Shown in pieces: positions 56,831 through 64,000 of a DNA stretch of 64,000 nt (its first letter is position 1; each line of letters starts with the position of its first letter). A model generated the notes under the pieces. That model had not been told where the DNA came from, did not search any database, and worked only from the letters and a program-made list of their open reading frames with translations. Source of the stretch: Halovulum sp039180525 (GTDB lineage: Bacteria; Pseudomonadota; Alphaproteobacteria; Rhodobacterales; Rhodobacteraceae); contig JBCDDF010000009.1 of NCBI GenBank assembly GCA_039180525.1, forward strand, positions 21,986 through 85,985. The letters are read 5' to 3'. The position numbers and the translations under genes are program-made.

Positions 56831-58417
56831 ATGAAGACGACGTGTCGAAACCGCGCTTTTCTTTTCATCCTGAGCATTCTGGGCCTGGTGTCGGCAGGCT
56901 ATGCCCACGCGACTGAGGATCAGGTAGTCCTTGAGTCCTTCGATGGCTCCATCCGCCTGAGTGGTGCGCTGGTGTCCTTCGATGGCCAAACCTTCGTGGT
57001 TCGTACTTCCATAGGCCCGGTCAGCGTCGACGCCGCAGAGGTTCTGTGTGAGGGCGCAAGCTGTCCGGAGGTCGAAGCCCCCGGGGTAGATGTGCGTATC
57101 TCTGGCTCGCGCAATCTGGCCACCACGCTTATGCCAGCCCTGTTGGAGGCGTTCAGCCTGCAAATGGAGGCCGACATATTGGTTGGGCGGGAAGCGGCGG
57201 ACATCTCGAACACCACGCTCACAAGCATTGACGGGGAGACGCTGGCCAATGTTTCCGTCGTGGAAGGCGGGTCCAGCCGGGGCCTGCGTGAACTGGCCGA
57301 GGGTGCGGCGCATCTGGCATTGACGACACGCCCGATCACCGCGGCAGAAGTCGATGCTGTCGCCGCCGCCGGACTGGGCGCCATAAATCAGCAGCCCTTT
57401 GAGACCGTATTGGCACTTGATGGCCTTGCGGTCGTCGTTTCACGTGACAACCCGATCCGCGCTTTGACTCAGGCCCGCATCGCGGATGTGTTTGCCGGCC
57501 GCATCTCAAACTGGCGCGAACTGGGCGGCCCGAATGCAGAGATCGAGCTCTACACCCGCGCGCGAACCAGCGGCACAGGCGCGGTCTTCGATGCGTTGGT
57601 GATGCGGCCGACAAGGCAAGAGGTTTCGGGAACGGCGGACGTGCTGGACTCGGATGCGGCCGTGTCCGATGCGGTTGCCAACGACCCGTTCGGCATCGGG
57701 TTTACAAGCTATTCGAACGAGCGCTCAGCACGCTCTATCGCAATCCAGGGTGTTTGCGGCATTCAAACGCCCGCGACCGCATTCACAATCAAGACCGAGG
57801 AATACCCGCTCACACGGCGACTCTATCTCTATCGTCCCGATCGCCGTCTGCCCCAGCCCGCGACGGATTTCCTACGCTTTATCGGCTCGGCGACGGCGCA
57901 GGAGATCGTCTCGCTCACCGGCCTCGTCGATCAGGACGTTTCGGCGCAGTCCGTCAACAATATGGGGCTTCGCTTTGTCGCATCTGTGCTGCCGTCTGAC
58001 GCGGAGACGACACTGCCGGCGCTGCAAAACATGATGCAGGATCTGATCGCCGCAGATCGTCTGTCCATCACATTCCGCTTCGAACAGGGGTCAAGCCGGC
58101 TTGACAGCCGTGCGGAGGCTGATGTGGCGCGTCTGGCAGACATGATCAACACCGGCGCGCTGCAGAACAAGGAAGTCTTGCTGATCGGCTTCACCGACTC
58201 GGTGGGCCGCGCCGACATCAACGCCGAACTCAGCGTTAGCCGGGCGGACCAGGTACGCGACACGCTGCTCGCGGCCCTGGACACCCGTGTCGCCCCGCAG
58301 ACCAACATAAGCGCTCTGGGATATGGTGAGATGTCGCCGCTCGGGTGCAACGAAACCGCGAACGGTCGGCGGATCAATCGCCGCGTCGAAGTTTGGACAC
58401 GAGATATCGTCCGCTGA
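56831..58417 (+). CDS. PstS-like substrate-binding / OmpA fusion protein
   Basis: 528 aa. The signal peptide (LFILSILGLVSAGYAHA) ends near residue 27. Residues ~30-80 are a small beta domain (LESFDGSIRLSGALVSFDGQ). Residues ~85-345 resemble a phosphate-type periplasmic binding protein (VRISGSRNLATTLMPALLEA, RISNWRELGG, ARTSGTGAVFDALV). The C-terminus (~380-528) is an OmpA peptidoglycan-binding domain (FRFEQGSSRLDSRAEADVAR, then GFTDSVGRADINAELSVSRA, and NRRVEVW). It looks like a binding protein fixed to the cell wall rather than an ABC transporter partner: no permease or ATPase is adjacent. Phosphate is only a guess for the ligand. Confidence 0.8.
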   Translation: MKTTCRNRAFLFILSILGLVSAGYAHATEDQVVLESFDGSIRLSGALVSFDGQTFVVRTSIGPVSVDAAEVLCEGASCPEVEAPGVDVRISGSRNLATTLMPALLEAFSLQMEADILVGREAADISNTTLTSIDGETLANVSVVEGGSSRGLRELAEGAAHLALTTRPITAAEVDAVAAAGLGAINQQPFETVLALDGLAVVVSRDNPIRALTQARIADVFAGRISNWRELGGPNAEIELYTRARTSGTGAVFDALVMRPTRQEVSGTADVLDSDAAVSDAVANDPFGIGFTSYSNERSARSIAIQGVCGIQTPATAFTIKTEEYPLTRRLYLYRPDRRLPQPATDFLRFIGSATAQEIVSLTGLVDQDVSAQSVNNMGLRFVASVLPSDAETTLPALQNMMQDLIAADRLSITFRFEQGSSRLDSRAEADVARLADMINTGALQNKEVLLIGFTDSVGRADINAELSVSRADQVRDTLLAALDTRVAPQTNISALGYGEMSPLGCNETANGRRINRRVEVWTRDIVR

Positions 58418-58995
58418 GGTCTGAGCAAAGGCAGGGTTCGCCCGATCCCTGGAGTAGCGTGAGTTTCGCTTGTGGCCTGTCCAGCATTGACAACGCAGTT
58501 TTAGCATTCCCGCCGTTTGAAGCGATTGAAGAACGCCCCGATGCTGTGCCCGAAGAGTGTCACTTTTTCGTCGCATGCGCCACTTCACGACCGGCTGGAG
58601 GGTAGATCCCCAGAACTCGGATCGGTTCCACGATCTCAGCTTGCGATCGCTGTATGTGCCCTCGGATAGCGTGCGTTGTCGAGGCGCTCCGGTGACGACT
58701 CCGTCCTGAGTGCTTCCTTGTGCGCCTGCTAAAGGATCAGATCAACAAAACGTAGGATCACGCATACAGCCCTCTCCCAAAATACTGCTGAACCACGAGC
58801 GCCGCACGGCGGCGCCGGTTGGCATCGAGTACGAGCGGGTGGTGTTCAGTTTTTTGGTGTGCGACTTGATGCTGAAAAGGCCCAACCGACCGCCGCTCGC
58901 GGAGCCGTGTCTATGATGGGCGACATCGCCATCATAGCTCTCCGGCTTCAGAAGGTGTCTGGATGGCCCGGCGGATCACCTGCTGAAGCCGCGGG
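58418..58995. other. 578-base stretch without a recognisable gene
   Basis: Open frames are short and show no family. The stretch lies between the OmpA-fusion gene and IS3 remnants and is probably decayed DNA. No clear terminator hairpin is seen after 58417. Confidence 0.5.
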
Positions 58996-59427
58996 GAGGT
59001 CAGCATCGCGTTCATCATCGACGCCTCAGACCGCCAGACCATCACCCATGTCGCCGTCACGGGCATGCGGAATTGGCGGCTCCAACCTAAGCGACGTGAT
59101 GCTTGACGCCATCGACAAGCGCTTGGGAGCGGCTCAATACCCACATCCCGTGGAACCCCTCTCCGGCTACGGCCCGTGTCGGCCCACTGTCGAGACGACC
59201 GACATCGTCAAGGAATGCCCGCTCCAGCCTTCAACTCAATCCGAGTTTCAAAGTCAACGGAATGAGCGAGGTGTTCTTCAATAGGCGCAAACGTCAATAC
59301 GCGCATGTCGCCGCGCCGGCCGACGCCGCTATTCGGCTCGGGCTCGTTCATGGCTGCCTACGACCATAGAACCGACCACCCCAATTCTACACCAATAACC
59401 AAGCGCTCGCCCTACGAGTTTGAATGA
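58996..59427 (+). pseudogene. IS3-family orfB transposase, frameshifted remnant
   Basis: Pieces in successive frames align by eye with the C-terminal half of an IS3 integrase. GEVSIAFIIDASDRQTITHV is near 58996. GIGGSNLSDVMLDAIDKRLG and PHPVEPLSGYG occupy 59069-59284. VNGMSEVFFNRRKRQYAHV is near 59256-59310. The last piece is YDHRTDHPNSTPITKRSPYE, ending at 59427 where the RSPREF terminal motif of the family belongs. At least three frame changes and a degraded DNG motif make it non-functional. Confidence 0.72.
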
Positions 59428-59657
59428 GCGTTCGGCTTTAGACAGACGTTGCGGTGAAATGTGGGGGCGTTGCGGCCGACCAAATCCGGGGCTCTGACGA
59501 CCGACCCGGCGCATCACAAGTTGAGGGCTTATGCGGAATCAATCGGAACGTTTCAGCCCAAAGCCGCAAGATCGGCGCGAAGCTGGAAGCGCCGCACAAT
59601 GAGGTGCCCGTGGACCTGTAGACGCTTGTCGCCTTGCTTTGAGGCGAGGAGGCCGAG

Positions 59658-59778
59658 ATGAGGACGAGCAACTATAGCGACGAGTTCACGCGAGACGCGG
59701 TCGCACGGATTACGTAACGGGGTCATCCGGTGCCTTTCAGTCAGCACGCACGCCCCAGACCGTTGCGGTTGATAACTG
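59658..59778 (+). pseudogene. IS3-family orfA transposase, N-terminal remnant
   Basis: The start MRTSNYSDEFTRDAVARIT is the classic N-terminus of an IS3 orfA HTH protein (MKRxNYSDEFKRDAV...). It is interrupted by a TAA at 59715 and decays afterwards (RGHPV remains). It lies downstream of the orfB remnant, the wrong order for a single element, so at least two insertions or a rearrangement are involved. Confidence 0.6.
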
Positions 59779-60037
59779 ACATGCGCGAAGGACCCGGAGC
59801 CTGCGTCGAAGACCTGCCGAGATCGATAGCCTTGCCGTCATCTTGTCACCAGCGGTGTTACGAAATTCGGACGAACACGCGCTTATCGAGCGCGTCCTCC
59901 AGATCGCATTGCGTCTGGTCCCTGCGCGCTGAAAGGCGGGGCAGCACGACGAAAAGTTTCGACCTGGTCGCGCCTCTCTCTGCGCCCGTCTGGATCGCAT
60001 CGCAACCCCGGGGGAGGCCTTCGACAAATTCGCCAGC
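59779..60037. other. Decayed region before radC
   Basis: No recognisable gene. It continues the IS graveyard up to the radC stop. Confidence 0.4.
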
Positions 60038-60847
60038 CTAGAGCAGACCAGCCGAACGAAAGCTGGTGACCCGGCCTTTGCCGACGATGACGTGATCGTG
60101 CAAAACGATGCCCAGCGCATCTGCCGCATCGGCGACCGAATGGGTCATCGTGATGTCCGCCGAGCTCGGCTCCGGATCCCCGGAGGGGTGATTATGAACC
60201 AGAATCAAGGCGGAGGCGCCGAGGTCCAATGCGCGTTTGACCACCTCTCTGGGATAGACCGGCACATGATCGACCGTACCCCTCTGTTGAGGTTCGTCAG
60301 CAATCAGCACGTTTTTCTTGTCGAGGTAGAGAACCCGGAACTGTTCGGTTTCCAGATACGCCATCGCGATCTGCAGGTACTCCACCAGATCGTCCCAGGA
60401 CGACAGAACCTCGCGATGCAGCATCTTGGCCTGGGCGAATCTGTGAGCCACAGCCTCCACGATCTTGAGTTCCGTGATCACCTCCGGGCCGACCCCAGGC
60501 ACCTGTGCCAACTGCGCGGGCGGCGCGGAGACGACATGGTTGAAATCGCCGAACGCCGCCAGCAGGGATTTGGCCAGCGGTTTGACGTCTTTGCGCGGCA
60601 GGGGTCGGAACAAAACCAGCTCTAGAAGTTCGTAGTCCGCCAAGGCAGCGGCGCCGGCCTGGCGAAACCTTTGCCGAAGTCGCGCCCTATGTTGGGCAAA
60701 GTGAGGTGGGGCGGCCGACGCGGACTTTGCGGCATCCGGCTGGTGCGACGGCCCGTGCATCGCCGGTTCGCCCAAGCGCGCCGAGGTCGCGTCGAACGGC
60801 AGCTGAGGCGCCTCTTCAAAGGCATTCTTTCGCACGCGCGGTCCCAT
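60038..60847 (-). CDS. radC: RadC family JAB/MPN domain protein
   Basis: 269 aa. An N-terminal helix-hairpin-helix region (QVPGVGPEVITELK) is followed by a JAMM metalloprotease-like motif VHNHPSGDPEPSSADITMT. RadC proteins were linked to repair, but their function remains uncertain. The ATG at 60847 (MGPRVRKNAF) is chosen; the frame is open 18 codons further. The stop directly abuts the IS graveyard. Confidence 0.92.
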   Translation of the reverse strand: MGPRVRKNAFEEAPQLPFDATSARLGEPAMHGPSHQPDAAKSASAAPPHFAQHRARLRQRFRQAGAAALADYELLELVLFRPLPRKDVKPLAKSLLAAFGDFNHVVSAPPAQLAQVPGVGPEVITELKIVEAVAHRFAQAKMLHREVLSSWDDLVEYLQIAMAYLETEQFRVLYLDKKNVLIADEPQQRGTVDHVPVYPREVVKRALDLGASALILVHNHPSGDPEPSSADITMTHSVADAADALGIVLHDHVIVGKGRVTSFRSAGLL

Positions 60848-61108
60848 GGCGGGATGTGAAATCAAAAGCCTTAAAAGCCACTTAACCTCGCCAGAAGCCA
60901 AGCGGGTTTTCTCCGGGGTCTACGCGGTGCGCCAGCTGCTACCAAGGTTCCAACGCGCAGCGCTTCCCCTGCGGAGGCGTGACAGTCATTTCGGCCAAAA
61001 AGACATCGGGCCCGTCGCGGCGGGCCAGAGGATGGGCCACGAACTGACCCATCGACCACATCCCCCCGCGTCAAGTCCCGGCGCCGCGACTGACTTGCGG
61101 CCTCCCCG

Positions 61109-61933
61109 CTAGTGCGATTCGGCGGGCTGGGCGTCACGCGCATCGATCGGGTGGAACCGACCGGTCGGGGACAGTGTGAAAATCTGACAGCCCTCATCGG
61201 TGACGCCGACCGAATGCTCGAACTGCGCCGACAGCGACTTGTCCTTGGTGACAGCGGTCCAGTCGTCGGCCAGCACCTTGGTCTCGGGCCGGCCAAGATT
61301 GATCATCGGCTCGATGGTGAAGAACATGCCGCGCTCCAACCGTGGGCCGGAGCCGGGACGGCCGTAGTGCAGAACATTTGGCGCGGCGTGAAACACGCGC
61401 CCCAGGCCATGGCCGCAGAAGTCGCGCACGACCGACATCCGCTCCGCCTCGGCATAGGATTGGATGGCATGGCCGATATCGCCGAACGTGTTGCCGGGGC
61501 GCACCGCGGCGATACCCCGCATCAAAGCCTCGTGCGTTACCTCAATCAGGCGCTGCGCCTTTCGACTGAGCTTGCCCGCGACATACATCCGGCTGGAATC
61601 GCCATACCAGCCATCGACCACCACGGTGACGTCGATGTTCAGGATATCCCCGTCGCGCAAGGTTTTGTCTGACGGGATCCCGTGGCACACGACATGGTTC
61701 ACGGAGATACAGCTGGCGTGCTTGTATCCTTTGTAGCCGACCGTGGCAGACACCGCGCCGGCGTCCAACACCGCCTCATAGATGCGGCGATCCAGCTCGG
61801 ATGTCTGCACCCCAGGTGCGACATGGTCGCCGATCATATCCAGGATTTCGGCCGCAAGACGCCCAGCCGCCACCATTCCATCGAAATGGCGCGGTTCGTG
61901 AATGCGGATGCCGTCGCGGTTCAGACGGCCCAT
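61109..61933 (-). CDS. map: Methionine aminopeptidase, type I
   Basis: 274 aa, removes N-terminal Met from nascent proteins. Metal ligands are present: Asp in NIDVTVVVDGWYGDSSRMY (two Asp), His in CGHGLGRVFH, Glu in TIEPMINLG and Glu in QFEHSVGVT. The start at 61933 is chosen because GGAAGG lies seven bases upstream; ATGs at 61939 and 61960 are also in frame. About 260 bases separate it from radC with no clear gene. Confidence 0.96.
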   Translation of the reverse strand: MGRLNRDGIRIHEPRHFDGMVAAGRLAAEILDMIGDHVAPGVQTSELDRRIYEAVLDAGAVSATVGYKGYKHASCISVNHVVCHGIPSDKTLRDGDILNIDVTVVVDGWYGDSSRMYVAGKLSRKAQRLIEVTHEALMRGIAAVRPGNTFGDIGHAIQSYAEAERMSVVRDFCGHGLGRVFHAAPNVLHYGRPGSGPRLERGMFFTIEPMINLGRPETKVLADDWTAVTKDKSLSAQFEHSVGVTDEGCQIFTLSPTGRFHPIDARDAQPAESH

Positions 61934-62027
61934 ATTCATGCCTTCCAAGGCTGTCTCCATGGCTGTGGGGCCGCTGGACCGGCCGCCTGGATGCACCGCT
62001 CAAATGTGGGTTCGTTTCGCCCCGGTT

Positions 62028-62738
62028 TCAAGCGAAGATATCCACCGGCAGCGGGTCGGCCAATTCAATACCAGACGTATCAATCCGCGTCCCATAGCAC
62101 AGCATGCGGACACCGCGCCGCTGCGCATCGCGCGCCGCAGCGGCATACGTCGGATCCAAGTCCGCAGCCAGCCGCAACCGATCGCAATCGCTGCGCTGAA
62201 CGACATAAAGCAACGTCGCCCGGTGCCCACTGCCCACCATGGCCGCCAGGTCGCGCATGTGCTTCGCGCCGCGCGCGGTCACGCAATCGGGGAACTCGGC
62301 CCAAGACCCCGACCGGCGCAGGTGCACGTTTTTGACCTCAAGGTAGCAATCGGGCAGGCCACCGCCCTTCAGCAGGAAGTCGACACGGCTGTTTTCGGCA
62401 TAAGGCACCTCCGGACTGGCGCTTTGATAGCCCTCCACCTCGGCAATGCGCCCGCGGCCCAGCGCCTCCGCCACCAGCTTGTTGGGCATGCTGGTGTCGA
62501 TCCCGGCAAAATGGCCGTTTTCGAGTTCGGTCAGTACCCAGGAATAGGCCAGCTTTCGCTTGGGGTTATTCGATGGTAGCAGCCAGATGCGCGCACCGGG
62601 ATCGGAAACGCCCAGCATTGCGCCGGGATTGGCGCAATGCGCTGTCGCCACGCGCCCCCCTTCCAAGGTGACGTCGGCCAGAAAACGTTTATATCGGCGC
62701 AGTAGCGTCGCGGGGATCAGCGGGGCGGGGAAGTTCAT
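62028..62738 (-). CDS. sfsA: SfsA DNA-binding/nuclease-like protein
   Basis: 236 aa. Conserved RRYKRFLADVTL, AHCANPGAML, YAENSRVDFLL, the D-x(n)-E-x-K-like YLEVKNVHL and FPDCVTARGAKHM are typical of SfsA, a sugar-fermentation regulator with a nuclease-like fold. The ATG at 62738 is the family start. It is divergent from the CinA-type gene over 49 bases and about 95 bases upstream of map on the same strand. Confidence 0.93.
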   Translation of the reverse strand: MNFPAPLIPATLLRRYKRFLADVTLEGGRVATAHCANPGAMLGVSDPGARIWLLPSNNPKRKLAYSWVLTELENGHFAGIDTSMPNKLVAEALGRGRIAEVEGYQSASPEVPYAENSRVDFLLKGGGLPDCYLEVKNVHLRRSGSWAEFPDCVTARGAKHMRDLAAMVGSGHRATLLYVVQRSDCDRLRLAADLDPTYAAAARDAQRRGVRMLCYGTRIDTSGIELADPLPVDIFA

Positions 62739-62787
62739 GCCGCCCGCCCTACCCCGCCGGCATGTGGCAATCAAGGAGACGGCGCGA

Positions 62788-63507
62788 ATGGCCAACCCAA
62801 CCGCGGCCATGCTGGTGATCGGCGACGAAATTCTTTCCGGGCGCACGCGCGATGTGAACTTGTATCACCTCGCCGGACGGCTGACCGATATGGGGGTCGA
62901 TTTGCGCGAAGCGCGGGTGGTGGCCGACGATCGCCCCGCGATCGTGGCGGCGTTGCGGGATTTGAGCGCGGCGGCCGCCCACGTTTTCACCAGCGGCGGC
63001 ATCGGTCCGACCCATGACGACATCACCGCGGATTGCGTTGCCGAGGCGTTTGGTGTGGGCATCGATATTCGCGAGGACGCCCGGGATGTGCTGATCGCCG
63101 GCTACCCCGAGGGTGTGGCCGCGCTGACCCCTGCGCGGCTGCGTATGGCGCGGATCCCGGATGGCGCGACGTTGATCGAAAACCCGATCTCGCACGCGCC
63201 CGGCTTCACCCTGCGCAACGTGCATGTCCTGGCCGGTGTGCCGGCGATCTTTTCCGCGATGCTGGAAAGCGTGCTGTCGGGCATCGCCGGAGGCGCACCA
63301 CTGATGTCGGAAAGCGTGCGTATAGACCGCGGCGAAAGCAGCGTGGCGGAAGCTCTTGGCGTCATCGCGGCGCGGTTTCCGGATGTGGCCATAGGGTCCT
63401 ACCCGTTCCAGCGCGACGGGCGTTTCGGCACCAATATCGTGTTGCGGTCCATCGATCGGGTTCAACTGGATGCGGCAACCAACGATGTGCGGGCGCTGGC
63501 CGTCTGA
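62788..63507 (+). CDS. CinA-type MoCF-binding domain protein
   Basis: 239 aa. N-terminal AAMLVIGDEILSGRTRDVN, the central TSGGIGPTHDDITADCVAEA and the NPISHAPGF segment are those of the competence/damage-inducible protein A N-terminal (molybdopterin-binding) domain. The C-terminal nicotinamide-nucleotide amidase domain of full CinA is missing, as in many alphaproteobacterial short forms. The ATG at 62788 follows AAGGAGA. It is 44 bases upstream of the tRNA gene. Confidence 0.9.
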   Translation: MANPTAAMLVIGDEILSGRTRDVNLYHLAGRLTDMGVDLREARVVADDRPAIVAALRDLSAAAAHVFTSGGIGPTHDDITADCVAEAFGVGIDIREDARDVLIAGYPEGVAALTPARLRMARIPDGATLIENPISHAPGFTLRNVHVLAGVPAIFSAMLESVLSGIAGGAPLMSESVRIDRGESSVAEALGVIAARFPDVAIGSYPFQRDGRFGTNIVLRSIDRVQLDAATNDVRALAV

Positions 63508-63511
63508 CGGC

Positions 63512-63541
63512 TTGCCTTTGCCGGTACGTGGCCCCTAAGCT
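63512..63541 (+). promoter_or_regulatory. Candidate tRNA promoter
   Basis: TTGCCT (63512-63517) and TAAGCT (63536-63541) are separated by 18 bases and placed so that transcription starts just before the tRNA at 63552. A GC-rich discriminator (CGGCCCC) follows the -10 box, as in growth-rate-controlled stable-RNA promoters. Confidence 0.4.
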
Positions 63542-63551
63542 TCGGCCCCAT

Positions 63552-63868
63552 GCGGACGTGGCGAAATCGGTAGACGCAGCAGACTTTGACGTTTTTTGGA
63601 GTGCCCGTCGGGAAACCCGCGGTGCAGAACCGCTCAAATTCGGGGAAAGCTCTGGCGGGGTCGCCCCTCCGTGCCAATCCCGAGCCAAGCCCGGCATGTG
63701 TCGGGAAGGTGTAGAGACTAGACGGGCGGCGCCTAAGGCCAATTTGCTAGGGCGAAGGGATAGTCCAGACCACGAACGCGCCCGACCGGGCGCGGCGGCG
63801 AAAGCCGAAGTGGTACGAAAATCTGCTTCCCAATGGGAGTGCGGGTTCAAGTCCCGCCGTCCGCACCA
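63552..63868 (+). tRNA. tRNA-Leu(UAA), interrupted by a group I intron
   Basis: Exons are 63552-63586 and 63818-63868 with encoded CCA (63866-63868). The acceptor stem pairs GCGGACG with CGTCCGC, the discriminator is A, the D arm carries GCGAAATCGGTAGACGC, and the long variable arm (TTCCCAATGGGAG) is typical of tRNA-Leu. The T arm is GCGGG-TTCAAGT-CCCGC. Joining the exons gives anticodon stem GCAGA/TCTGC and loop CTTAAAA, so the anticodon is UAA and the intron lies after U34. The C-terminal end of a recombinase gene terminates in its T arm on the other strand. Confidence 0.93.
63587..63817 (+). ncRNA. Group I self-splicing intron in tRNA-Leu
   Basis: 231 nt, no open reading frame of its own. 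The 5' exon ends in U (63586) and the intron ends in G (63817), as required. P1 can form between exon ACUU (63583-63586) and intron GAGU (63599-63602), with the U.G pair at the splice site. Conserved elements P (63636-63649), Q (63676-63686), R (63709-63726) and S (63755-63766) are visible. The P7 strands GACTA (63716-63720) and TAGTC (63761-63765) pair perfectly. Site and size resemble the small tRNA-Leu(UAA) introns of cyanobacteria (subgroup IC3); subgroup is inferred. Confidence 0.88.
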
Positions 63869-63999
63869 CTTCTTTGATAAGTGGCTCCAAACCTCTCTAA
63901 GGCCTTGAATGGTAGGGAGGTTTTGGCGGTTCTAGGTCCCTGGTTTCGGACGTATTCGATGCGGTCTGCGAAGGCCAGTTTGAGGACCGTCCGGCGCAG
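63847..63999 (-). CDS. C-terminal end of a serine recombinase (partial)
   Basis: The minus strand from the window edge reads LRRTVLKLAFADRIEYVRNQ, then GPRTAKTSLPFKALERFG, and stops at TGA (63849-63847) inside the tRNA T arm. I recall this ending (KLAFADRxxYxRxxGxRTxxxSLPFK) from serine recombinases (resolvase family) of Rhodobacterales. About 50 codons are visible; the catalytic domain would lie beyond the window. The last residues are read from the tRNA antisense, which suggests the recombinase belongs to an element inserted at this tRNA. Confidence 0.6.
   Translation of the reverse strand: MRRTVLKLAFADRIEYVRNQGPRTAKTSLPFKALERFGATYQRSGADGGT
63890..63925 (+). terminator. Hairpin terminator after the tRNA
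   Basis: AACCTCTCTA (63890-63899) pairs with TAGGGAGGTT (63913-63922) with one U.G pair; the second arm is followed by TT. It lies 22 bases after the tRNA and is a plausible rho-independent terminator. It also overlaps the recombinase C-terminus on the minus strand, so coding constraint could explain part of it. Confidence 0.4.
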
Positions 64000-64000
64000 G

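Noticed and set aside
63033..63908. 291-aa open frame spanning the CinA-type gene, the tRNA and the intron
   Set aside because: Out of frame with the CinA-type protein and running through structured RNA; not a homing endonuclease (no LAGLIDADG, HNH or GIY-YIG motif).

Overview
The window reads as a contiguous chromosomal segment of a high-GC alphaproteobacterium, most likely Rhodobacterales (Rhodobacter/Roseobacter group). Support comes from gene order and family choice, not from a database search: an F0 operon ordered atpI-atpB-atpE-atpF'-atpF and separate from F1, the yfgM-bamB-der cluster, ppiC-argJ-mutT beside secA, a PyrC pseudo-enzyme linked to pyrB, and a fused allantoinase/OHCU decarboxylase. 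Genes are densely packed with many ATGA/GTGA/TGATG overlaps, and most of the sequence is core housekeeping.

Layout. 0.1-3.9 kb (minus strand): pyrB, a DUF4268/nuclease-like gene, a catalytically dead pyrC paralogue and plsY form one tight operon. 4.0-11.4 kb (plus): family-4-like uracil-DNA glycosylase, metallophosphoesterase, MoaB/Mog, Nudix, then an RND efflux pair. 11.4-16.7 kb: DsbD-N-like protein, YqgE, HIT protein, PfkB kinase, nth, an Ada-type methyltransferase and an OmpA-type lipoprotein. 16.8-18.9 kb: a decayed thiolase, an SDR and a sulfotransferase-like gene. 18.9-22.3 kb (minus): der, bamB and a YfgM-like TPR protein. 22.5-27.1 kb: a second RND pair. 27.7-30.1 kb (minus): ATP synthase F0. 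30.3-38.8 kb: ArsR regulator, gamma-glutamyltransferase, a lipoprotein hydrolase, a small secreted protein, SMC and an FAD oxidoreductase. 38.9-42.2 kb: mnmD, an EamA exporter, ubiG and a prolyl iminopeptidase. 42.3-45.8 kb: an IS5 remnant and the uric-acid degradation genes (puuE-uraD fusion, uraH, puuD). 45.8-51.2 kb: acyltransferase, small proteins, a methyltransferase, mutT, argJ and ppiC. 51.4-58.4 kb: secA and a two-gene envelope operon (an 801-aa anchored protein plus a PstS-like/OmpA fusion). 58.4-60.0 kb: a graveyard of IS3-family fragments. 60.0-63.5 kb: radC, map, sfsA and a CinA-type protein.

The right edge holds the most striking object: a tRNA-Leu(UAA) gene split in its anticodon by a compact group I intron. 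The C-terminal end of what looks like a serine recombinase reads leftwards from the window edge and terminates inside the tRNA T arm, which suggests that a mobile element lies just beyond the window.

Functionally the window covers pyrimidine synthesis (pyrB/pyrC'), purine catabolism (uraH, puuE-uraD, puuD), DNA repair (UDG, nth, Ada-type, MutT), protein export and envelope assembly (secA, bamB, YfgM-like, ppiC), energy conversion (F0) and two multidrug-type RND systems. Other points worth attention are the nuclease-like gene inserted in the pyr operon, two copies of a short interspersed intergenic motif, a perfect 24-bp inverted repeat, and two small proteins (55 and 57 aa) that are easily missed.
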